This document shows positions 58,179-64,000 of a stretch of 64,000 bases of DNA, one piece after another. The first letter of the stretch is position 1. Every line of letters begins with the position of its first letter. Source of the stretch: Bacillus gaemokensis (GTDB lineage: Bacteria; Bacillota; Bacilli; Bacillales; Bacillaceae_G). The position numbers were made by a program, and so were the translations under genes. Where the stretch lies: assembly GCF_001590835.1 (NCBI RefSeq), contig NZ_LTAQ01000069.1:109400-173399 (forward strand). Direction: 5' to 3'. The notes below the pieces were generated by a model. The model was not told where the DNA came from. It ran no database searches and saw only the letters and a list, made by a program, of their open reading frames with translations.

Positions 58179-58403
58179 TTGTTAGATGCGAAGATGACTG
58201 ATATGAAAATTCCAGCTAATGCCGTCATACATGTAGAAGAGATGAAGGGCGGAGTCGTTCTATCAGTTGAAATAGATGGACAAATTATTTATACGATGGC
58301 TTACGATGAAGAAACGGATAGTTATGCTGAATTGTATGACCGAAATGATAAACGAGCACGTCAAGTACATGAAGATTTTATGGGGTGGTCACTCCTTCAC
58401 TAA
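58179..58403 (+). CDS. 74-residue protein of unknown function
   Basis: TTG start at 58179 after AGGGGG; MLDAKMTDMKIPANAVIHVE then a short beta-rich part (GGVVLSVEIDGQIIYTMAYD). Soluble, acidic. A terminator follows. Promoter may be TTGACG (58095) to TAGTAT, 18-nt spacer. Family not recognised. Confidence 0.65.
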   Translation: MLDAKMTDMKIPANAVIHVEEMKGGVVLSVEIDGQIIYTMAYDEETDSYAELYDRNDKRARQVHEDFMGWSLLH

Positions 58404-58432
58404 AAAGATGTCAATATGACATCTTTTTTTAT
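58402..58432 (+). terminator. terminator of the 74-residue protein gene
   Basis: AAAAAGATGTCA / TGACATCTTTTTTT stem. Confidence 0.88.
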
Positions 58433-58497
58433 TGAATCGATAGATTATACAAATAGGTGCAATAAACGGCTAAAATTTGTAATAATTGATTTAGCAT

Positions 58498-58536
58498 TGT
58501 TAGCACTTTGTAACCGTAAAGTGCCTGTTTTTTCGT
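58498..58536 (+). terminator. orphan terminator-like hairpin
   Basis: GCACTTT / AAAGTGC with a GTAACCGT loop then CTGTTTTTTC. No gene ends here; the preceding gene has its own terminator at 58402. It could end a short RNA or act as attenuator for the 30-residue peptide frame. Confidence 0.5.
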
Positions 58537-58576
58537 TATGATAAGGGTAACAGTCACAGCCGTAGGAGTGATCACC

Positions 58577-58669
58577 TTGAATAAATTACGTATTTCAAAT
58601 TTGATGTTGTTGAGTGTATGCGTAGTGTTATGTTTCATTTTAGGAACGTTTTTATATACCTGTGTATAA
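58577..58669 (+). CDS. 30-residue small membrane peptide
   Basis: TTG start with AGGAG 8-9 nt upstream: MNKLRISNLMLLSVCVVLCF and on to TFLYTCV. One membrane helix with three Cys. Short, so coding is supported only by the ribosome site and hydrophobic pattern. Confidence 0.45.
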   Translation: MNKLRISNLMLLSVCVVLCFILGTFLYTCV

Positions 58670-58697
58670 TAAAAAAACGCATTCTCAAAAGAACGCG
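58670..58697 (-). terminator. terminator of the TauE-type gene
   Basis: On the minus strand AACGCGTTCT...GAGAATGCGTT followed by TTTTTTATT. Confidence 0.75.
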
Positions 58698-59498
58698 TTA
58701 CAGGAAGGAACTAATAATTAATCTAGTCCCAAGAATAATTAATGTAATGCGTAATAAATTAATGATGGCATTACCGCTTAACTTTGTATTAACATAAGCT
58801 CCGATTTTTCCACCAATCCAGGCACCAGGTATAAGGATTAATGCATATACCCAACTAACATTTCCAAGAGAGATGTGAGTTAAAGAACTTACAATTGCTG
58901 ATAAAAAGACAATAAACATTGAAGTTGCGACAGCAATTTGTGCTGGGAAAGCAAAAAGAAGCATCATTGCTGGCACGAGTAATGCACCGCCACCAATTCC
59001 GAATAATCCAGATATAAAACCCACTACAAATGCAATAATAATAGAAAGAAACGGTGGGAATTGATAATGAACTGTTTTCCCTTCAGAATCTGTAAAAGAA
59101 CGTTTAATAACTGTTACATTTGATAGGGAAAGAGGTTTCAATTTATCACGTAACATGAGAAGGATGGAGACGAAAATAAGGAAAATCCCAAAATATAAAG
59201 AGAACGTATCCTGATTTAAAAACTTGTTTGCCCACGAGCCAATGATACCCCCAGGACCACTACCAATAAATAAAATAAGTCCACTTTTATAATCTACTCG
59301 CTTATGCTTCATGTAAGTAAGGGTAGAAGATAGACCGGTAAAAACAACGGTCACAATTGAAGTTCCAACTGCTAGTTGCGGAGATAAACTATGCAGTCCA
59401 ATCAGTAAAGGAACGATAATAATTCCTCCTCCAAGCCCGACTAGGCTTCCGATTGATCCTGCAATTAATCCAATGAAAAGTAACATGATGTATTCCAA
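58698..59498 (-). CDS. TauE/SafE family sulfite/anion exporter
   Basis: 266 residues, about 8 helices in two repeats: GSIGSLVGLGGGIIIVP and GFISGLFGIGGGALLVPAMM are the paired family motifs. TSUP transporters move sulfite, sulfoacetate or other sulfur anions; substrate undetermined here. Start TTG at 59498 has GAGGAG 9 nt upstream; the ATG at 59543 is unsupported. Confidence 0.85.
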   Translation of the reverse strand: MEYIMLLFIGLIAGSIGSLVGLGGGIIIVPLLIGLHSLSPQLAVGTSIVTVVFTGLSSTLTYMKHKRVDYKSGLILFIGSGPGGIIGSWANKFLNQDTFSLYFGIFLIFVSILLMLRDKLKPLSLSNVTVIKRSFTDSEGKTVHYQFPPFLSIIIAFVVGFISGLFGIGGGALLVPAMMLLFAFPAQIAVATSMFIVFLSAIVSSLTHISLGNVSWVYALILIPGAWIGGKIGAYVNTKLSGNAIINLLRITLIILGTRLIISSFL

Positions 59499-59574
59499 AA
59501 TTGCCAACTCCTCTGTATAACTAATCCAACATTCATTATACACACTTTTTGAAAAGAAATAGGGTTGTTCACAA

Positions 59575-59613
59575 AAAAGTCGTCTTCCTAGAAAAATAAG
59601 GAAGACGACTTTT
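59575..59613 (-). terminator. terminator of pit
   Basis: AAAAGTCGTCTTCCT / AGGAAGACGACTTTT, 15-bp perfect stem with T run on the minus strand. Confidence 0.9.
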
Positions 59614-59615
59614 AA

Positions 59616-60614
59616 TTAGAAAACTAACTGTAATAGGTAATAGAATAAAGCAGCTAAAGAAGCTGAAATCGGAAGTGTAATTACCCATGTAATTAACATA
59701 CGTTTTGCAGTTCCCCATTTTACACCTTTTACACGATGTGAAGCACCTACCCCTAAAATAGAAGAAGAGATAACGTGCGTTGTACTAACTGGTAAATGAA
59801 TAAATGTTGCTCCAAAAATTACAAGAGATGATGATAAATCAGCAGCTACACCATTCACAGGACGAATTTTCATAATTTGTCCGCCGACCGTTTTAATAAT
59901 TTTCCATCCACCGACAGAAGTGCCAAGACCCATTGCAACTGCACAGGCAAATTGAACCCAAAACGGAATATCTGTGGAAGTATGATAATTATTGGCAATA
60001 AGGGCCATTGTAATGATACCCATTGCTTTTTGAGCATCATTTGTTCCATGTGTGTAAGCTTGTAATGCAGCTGTGAAAATTTGGAATATACGGAAATTCT
60101 TGTTTGTTTTTGTTAAATTAAAGTTTTTAAAGGCTACTTTAAAAATACTGTACACGATATAACCAATAACAAAGGCTACAATTGGTGAAATGATTAAAGA
60201 TTCAAGAATTTTAATAAATCCTTTATAATTTAATGAACTTAAACCAGCAGCAGCAATAGCTCCACCTGCAATTGCACCAATAATTGCATGCGAAGAACTA
60301 CTTGGAATACCATAGTACCAAGTAACTAAATTCCAAACAATAGCAGCGAGTAGAGCTGCTAAAATTACAAGAGAGCCATTCGGCAATTCAAAAGGATTAA
60401 CGATGTCTTTTGTAATTGTTTTTGCTACCCCTGTAAATGTCATTGCACCTAAAAAGTTCATAATAGCTGCCATAATAATTGCATGTCTTGGTTTCAAAGC
60501 TTTCGTTGAAACTGCTGTTGCAATGGCGTTCGCTGTATCATGAAACCCATTAATAAAATCGAACGCTAGAGCGCAAATGACAATTAAAATAGTTAAAAAC
60601 AAGAGTGTATCCAT
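59616..60614 (-). CDS. pit: low-affinity inorganic phosphate transporter
   Basis: 332 residues, PiT family with two inverted PD001131-type halves: DFINGFHDTANAIATAVST (about 18-36) and THGTNDAQKAMGIIT in the second half. Symports metal-phosphate with H+ or Na+. ATG at 60614 has AAGGAG upstream. Eleven nt after the DUF47 gene, forming one operon. Confidence 0.94.
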   Translation of the reverse strand: MDTLLFLTILIVICALAFDFINGFHDTANAIATAVSTKALKPRHAIIMAAIMNFLGAMTFTGVAKTITKDIVNPFELPNGSLVILAALLAAIVWNLVTWYYGIPSSSSHAIIGAIAGGAIAAAGLSSLNYKGFIKILESLIISPIVAFVIGYIVYSIFKVAFKNFNLTKTNKNFRIFQIFTAALQAYTHGTNDAQKAMGIITMALIANNYHTSTDIPFWVQFACAVAMGLGTSVGGWKIIKTVGGQIMKIRPVNGVAADLSSSLVIFGATFIHLPVSTTHVISSSILGVGASHRVKGVKWGTAKRMLITWVITLPISASLAALFYYLLQLVF

Positions 60615-60625
60615 GATCAAACTCC

Positions 60626-61246
60626 TTATGCATTCTTCATAATAATTGTTTCTAACACGTTTGCGACGCTTTGACAGCTATCAGCTACTTCTTCTAGCTC
60701 TTCATAAATTTCTTTGTACTGAATAATCTTAATTGGATCTTTTTCACGAGAGAACAAATGCTTAATTGCGTGACGACGAATATCATCACATTGTGATTCA
60801 TAATCCTTAATTTTAATTGCATTTGTACGAATGTCTACTAACTTTTTGTTTGACATAAGCTCGACAGAATTTGCGATTTCAATTGCACATTGATTAATCG
60901 CTTCTACGAATTTAATCATGTATTCATCTGCTTCTGTAATAGAATACATTTCAAATAGAGCAGCACTGTGATCTAATCCGTCTAATACATCATCCATACT
61001 CATTGCAAGCTGTAGGATGTCTTCACGTTCAATAGGAGTGATAAACGCTTTGTTTAGCTCCATAATGATTTCGTGAATAAATGAGTCACCTTTTGACTCA
61101 TATTCTTTCATGCGCATAGAAAATTCTTTTAAATCGCTAGCATTTTTAATTTTATACTCCACGAAAAATTGCGCGCCTTCTTTTAAATTTTCGGAAACAT
61201 TCATTAACATTTCAGAAAATTTATCTTTTTTAGATTTAAAGACCAT
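60626..61246 (-). CDS. DUF47/PhoU-like protein (YkaA)
   Basis: 206 residues, all-helical PhoU-like fold with E/D-rich metal motifs (EYESKGDSFIHEI, KDYESQCDDIRRHAI). Usually encoded with pit, whose activity it is thought to modulate. ATG at 61246 after GGGGG; upstream hydrophobic codons are not part of the protein. Operon order DUF47-pit as in B. subtilis ykaA-pit. Confidence 0.9.
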   Translation of the reverse strand: MVFKSKKDKFSEMLMNVSENLKEGAQFFVEYKIKNASDLKEFSMRMKEYESKGDSFIHEIIMELNKAFITPIEREDILQLAMSMDDVLDGLDHSAALFEMYSITEADEYMIKFVEAINQCAIEIANSVELMSNKKLVDIRTNAIKIKDYESQCDDIRRHAIKHLFSREKDPIKIIQYKEIYEELEEVADSCQSVANVLETIIMKNA

Positions 61247-61465
61247 TATTGTTACCCCCACGAAAAGTAATATATGTAAAATATATTGGCTAGTTAATTC
61301 TAACAAAAAACTGTCGTTTTTTAAAACATTTTATCGAAAAGTTTACAAAAACTTAACATAATACATATTGTTGCATTAATAATACTAATAATGACTAATA
61401 AATATCTTACTTGTAGAATGTCCTTTTCTTGTAAAAAGTATGAATATGAAAGAAATCCTTTACAC

Positions 61466-61493
61466 TTGACAAACTATTGCGTTATTATAATAA
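61466..61493 (+). promoter_or_regulatory. promoter of the penicillin-binding protein gene
   Basis: TTGACA, 16-nt spacer, TAATAA (61488-61493). Confidence 0.55.
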
Positions 61494-61497
61494 ATTT

Positions 61498-61523
61498 AAA
61501 AGGAGGGAGTTTCTTCCTTTTTC
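61498..61523 (+). other. hairpin at the start of the PBP leader
   Basis: AAAAGGAGG / CTTCCTTTT stem (one G-U) with a GAGTTT loop and TTC behind, placed at the predicted transcription start. Could be an attenuator or a 5' stabiliser. Confidence 0.4.
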
Positions 61524-61558
61524 TATTGAAAGTGTAAACAAATGAAGGAAGTGAATAA

Positions 61559-63598
61559 ATGAAATTGAACAACATTCATTTCAAGAAAATGCTTGAGTGG
61601 TTCAACAAGAGGAAGAAACTACGTAATACATTATTCGTTTTCGGTGGTTTTTTCCTTATTATATTTATTGCAATAAATATAATGATCTTCATTCAAGATA
61701 TATCAGCATTAAAGCAGGCTGTTCCGCAGCCAACACTTATTTATGATGCAAATAAAGAAGTGGCGGCAAAGCTATCTTCTTCCAAGACAGAAGGAATTAC
61801 AAGAAAAGATATCCCTGATATTATGATTCAAGCAATTGTAGCAGTAGAAGACAAGAAATTTTTTAGTCATCATGGTATTTACTATAGCGGGATTATGAGT
61901 GCTGTATTAAAAAATGTTACTGCCGGGGAAGTGGTCGCTGGAGGTAGTACGATTACACAACAGCTCGCAAAAAATGTTTTTTTAACGCAAGAACGCACAT
62001 TTTCACGGAAGTTTAAAGAGTATTTTTTAACAAAAAAAATAGAACGTACGTATACAAAAGATGAGATTATTGAAATGTATGTAAATCAGATCTATTTCGG
62101 TGAAGGAGCTTGGGGAATAAAAAAAGCAGCAAAATCATATTTCGATAAAGAAGTAAAAGATTTAACAGCAGCAGAAGCTGCGACAATAGCAGGTTTAATA
62201 AAGGCACCATCAACTTATTCACCATATAAAAATTTTAATAAGTCGATTGAGAGACGTAACGTTGTTTTATCGCTTATGAAAGAGCAAGGCTATATTACAG
62301 AGGAGCAATATAACAAAGAGAAAGAAACTGGTCTCGTATTACGTCGAGGTGTTGATGATAAGTATAAAGGAAAATACTCACAATATGTGGATTATATTGT
62401 GAGGGAGGCAATGGAGAAATATGAATTAACACAAAATGAAATCTTAGCTGGTGGCTATCGTATTTATACAGAGCTGGATCCAAAAAAACAACAGGCAGTA
62501 GAAGATGTTGCCAATAATGATAGTTATTTTAAGGGGAGTAGCTCTGATCAGCTTATGCAAACGGGTATTGTACTTATGGATCCGAAAACAGGCGGTATCC
62601 CAGCATTAGTTGGTGGTAGGGGAACGTATCAATTTTTACAATTTAATCATGCGACACAATTAAAAAGACAACCAGGATCAACGTTAAAGCCTCTTGCGGT
62701 ATATGTTCCAGCTTTAGAACAAGGCTATGAGGTGTACGATATATTAAAGGATGAGCCATTTAATATAAAGGAATATCAACCTCAAAATAGTGATCACAAT
62801 TTTCATGGTGATGTGACAATGTATGAAGCGGTCGCAAAATCTTATAATGTACCAGCGGTGTGGTTGTTAGAACAAATTGGACTAGAGAAAGGTTTGAAAT
62901 CTTTAGAACGATTTGGTATTCCATTACAAGAGGAAGACCGTACTTACCCTATTGCTTTAGGCGGGATGCATACTGGTACGTCTCCATTTGTAATGGCTCA
63001 AGCTTATGCTACTTTTGCTAATAATGGTGTACAAATTGAAGGCCATGCAATCCAAGAAATACAGAATGCTGAAGGAGAAATAGTTGGGAAATGGTACAAA
63101 AAAGAAACCCGAGTAACGAATGAGAAAATTGCTCAAAAAATAACGTACTTATTAAAAGGCGTTGTTGAAAAGGGAACAGGTGAAAAAGCAAAGGTGAAAG
63201 CTATTGATACTGCCGGTAAAACAGGGACAACTCAGCTTGTGGATGGCCCGAGCAGTGGAGCGAAAGATTCATGGTTTGTTGGTTATACTCCAGATTTAGT
63301 TGGGGCAATTTGGGTAGGGTATGATAAGACAGATAGTGAGCATTATGTGCCAGGTGGTAGCCAAATTACAACGACAATGTTTCGAGATATTATGAAAAAG
63401 GCTACTGGAAATCCTGCTCAAAAAGCATTTGATTTATCACTTATATCGGAAGTAGATTATACAAAACAGCTGAAGACAGTTGAAGAAGAAAAAAGAAGAA
63501 AAGAAGAAGAGAAGAAACGAAAAGAAGAAGAGAAACAAAGACAAGAAAAGCAGAAAGAATGGATCGATAAAGTAAAAGGGTGGATCCCCTTCTTTTAA
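61559..63598 (+). CDS. class A penicillin-binding protein (PBP1A/PbpF-PbpG type)
   Basis: 679 residues. Cytoplasmic start, one membrane helix (about 24-46), glycosyltransferase domain with E97-D98 in VEDKKFFSHHG and STITQQLAKN (130-139), transpeptidase domain with S374TLK377, S428YN430 and K554TGT. Both activities look intact. C-terminal Lys/Glu/Arg-rich tail (about 635-670). B. subtilis has similar PbpF and PbpG with sporulation roles; which one this matches is unclear. GGAAG ribosome site. Confidence 0.93.
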   Translation: MKLNNIHFKKMLEWFNKRKKLRNTLFVFGGFFLIIFIAINIMIFIQDISALKQAVPQPTLIYDANKEVAAKLSSSKTEGITRKDIPDIMIQAIVAVEDKKFFSHHGIYYSGIMSAVLKNVTAGEVVAGGSTITQQLAKNVFLTQERTFSRKFKEYFLTKKIERTYTKDEIIEMYVNQIYFGEGAWGIKKAAKSYFDKEVKDLTAAEAATIAGLIKAPSTYSPYKNFNKSIERRNVVLSLMKEQGYITEEQYNKEKETGLVLRRGVDDKYKGKYSQYVDYIVREAMEKYELTQNEILAGGYRIYTELDPKKQQAVEDVANNDSYFKGSSSDQLMQTGIVLMDPKTGGIPALVGGRGTYQFLQFNHATQLKRQPGSTLKPLAVYVPALEQGYEVYDILKDEPFNIKEYQPQNSDHNFHGDVTMYEAVAKSYNVPAVWLLEQIGLEKGLKSLERFGIPLQEEDRTYPIALGGMHTGTSPFVMAQAYATFANNGVQIEGHAIQEIQNAEGEIVGKWYKKETRVTNEKIAQKITYLLKGVVEKGTGEKAKVKAIDTAGKTGTTQLVDGPSSGAKDSWFVGYTPDLVGAIWVGYDKTDSEHYVPGGSQITTTMFRDIMKKATGNPAQKAFDLSLISEVDYTKQLKTVEEEKRRKEEEKKRKEEEKQRQEKQKEWIDKVKGWIPFF

Positions 63599-63632
63599 AA
63601 AAAAGAGGCGAATACGATTCGTCTCTTTTTTG
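63598..63632 (+). terminator. terminator of the PBP gene
   Basis: AAAGAGGCGAAT / ATTCGTCTCTTT with ACG loop and TTTTTT. Confidence 0.88.
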
Positions 63633-63664
63633 TATGAAGTGAAATTCTTTAATTGGATGAATTA

Positions 63665-64000
63665 TTATTCATTGAAAAGAACTTTTGTATTGGAATGAGA
63701 TTGTGGACTGTAAGTAATTGAGAGTGTTCCTTTACTAATCGGTTCATAAGATAGATCTTCTTCGTACTTTCCATTATTTTTATTGTGAATAGACAATGTA
63801 ATTTCATCAATGTCCTTGTCCTTATATTGTTCTTTAATTTCCTCTGCGATTTGATTTAAATCATGATGGGCAGAAGCTTCTGTAATAATCATTCCCTTGA
63901 TAACTCTTTTTTCTTTAGAAGAGGAAGACGAGAGAGGTATTGTGTTTTGTTTTGCATATAACAGCTCATATGGGGCGGTATTACGGTTTCCTTCTGCTTT
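63665..64000 (-). CDS. partial gene, 3' part only, running off the right edge
   Basis: The minus-strand frame is open from 64000 to the stop at 63665, so at least 111 C-terminal residues are seen: KAEGNRNTAPYELLYAKQNT, then a Ser-rich stretch and MIITEASAHHDLNQIAEEIK onward. The internal ATG at 63892 lacks a ribosome site and is unlikely to be the start. The Ser-rich linker and hydrophilic composition suggest an exported or lipoprotein-type protein; its N-terminus is outside the window. Family not recognised. Confidence 0.65.
   Translation of the reverse strand, partial: KAEGNRNTAPYELLYAKQNTIPLSSSSSKEKRVIKGMIITEASAHHDLNQIAEEIKEQYKDKDIDEITLSIHNKNNGKYEEDLSYEPISKGTLSITYSPQSHSNTKVLFNE

Larger units (their letters stand above)
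61247..61558. other. gene-free stretch between divergent units
   Basis: 312 bp holding the promoters of the DUF47-pit operon (minus) and the penicillin-binding protein (plus). Nothing else recognised apart from the listed promoter and leader hairpin. Confidence 0.5.

Overview
The window is low-GC Firmicute chromosome and points to the Bacillus cereus group. Evidence for this is the strong AGGAGG-type ribosome sites, T-box and SAM/lysine riboswitch leaders, CodY- and CcpA-type sites, a sporulation gene (GerW/YtfJ), a lia envelope-stress operon, and several copies of a structured ~155 bp repeat flanked by TTTAT that matches what I know of the B. cereus-group repeat bcr1. There are no rRNA, tRNA, CRISPR, prophage or transposase genes; most of the window is core metabolism.

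Layout. 371-4100: a Ktr/Trk K+ channel subunit and small conserved proteins (YtfJ, UPF0180, a small membrane peptide). 4350-13612: branched-chain amino acid operon ilvE-[Ile T-box]-ilvB-ilvN-ilvC-leuA-leuB-leuC-leuD, headed by a cre and a CodY box. 13660-21448: complete his operon hisZGDBHAFIE plus a PHP-type phosphatase, preceded by a 17-codon leader peptide with three consecutive His codons and five mutually exclusive RNA segments ending in a terminator. That is a textbook ribosome-mediated attenuator and the most striking signal here. 21500-26324: a 2-hydroxyacid dehydrogenase, pssA, an LtaS-type lipoteichoic acid synthase and small proteins. 26333-28093: lysine riboswitch plus lysA. 28199-35204: SAM-riboswitch-controlled sulfate assimilation and siroheme operon (yezD, cysH, sat, cysC, siroheme sulfite/nitrite reductase, DUF3906, cobA, sirB, sirC).

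35253-42589: a tryptophan-type T-box in front of an NSS-family transporter, an M23 murein hydrolase, a glutamate/aspartate-type symporter, a DUF402 protein, and a SAM riboswitch in front of an NhaC-type carrier (probable methionine transporter). 42680-43621: an Imm26-like/DUF4240 gene broken by an in-frame stop, with a 20-bp perfect inverted repeat over its start. 43969-47576: liaI-liaH-liaF-liaS-liaR without liaG. 47971-49650: brnQ under an Ile T-box. 49685-55764: 5'-nucleotidase, methyltransferase, lipoprotein and a site-2 protease with a hexanucleotide repeat in its 5' leader. 56138-58004: flavohemoglobin hmp with an Fnr/Crp-type box, next to a Crp/Fnr regulator gene. 58698-61246: TauE-type exporter and the pit/DUF47 phosphate transport pair. 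61559-63598: class A penicillin-binding protein. 63665-64000: a gene cut by the window end.

The theme is amino-acid and sulfur supply under layered RNA control: three T-boxes, two SAM riboswitches, one lysine riboswitch and one leader-peptide attenuator in 64 kb. The transporters (NSS, NhaC-type, BrnQ) carry the same class of amino-acid sensor as biosynthetic operons, so uptake and synthesis answer to the same signals.
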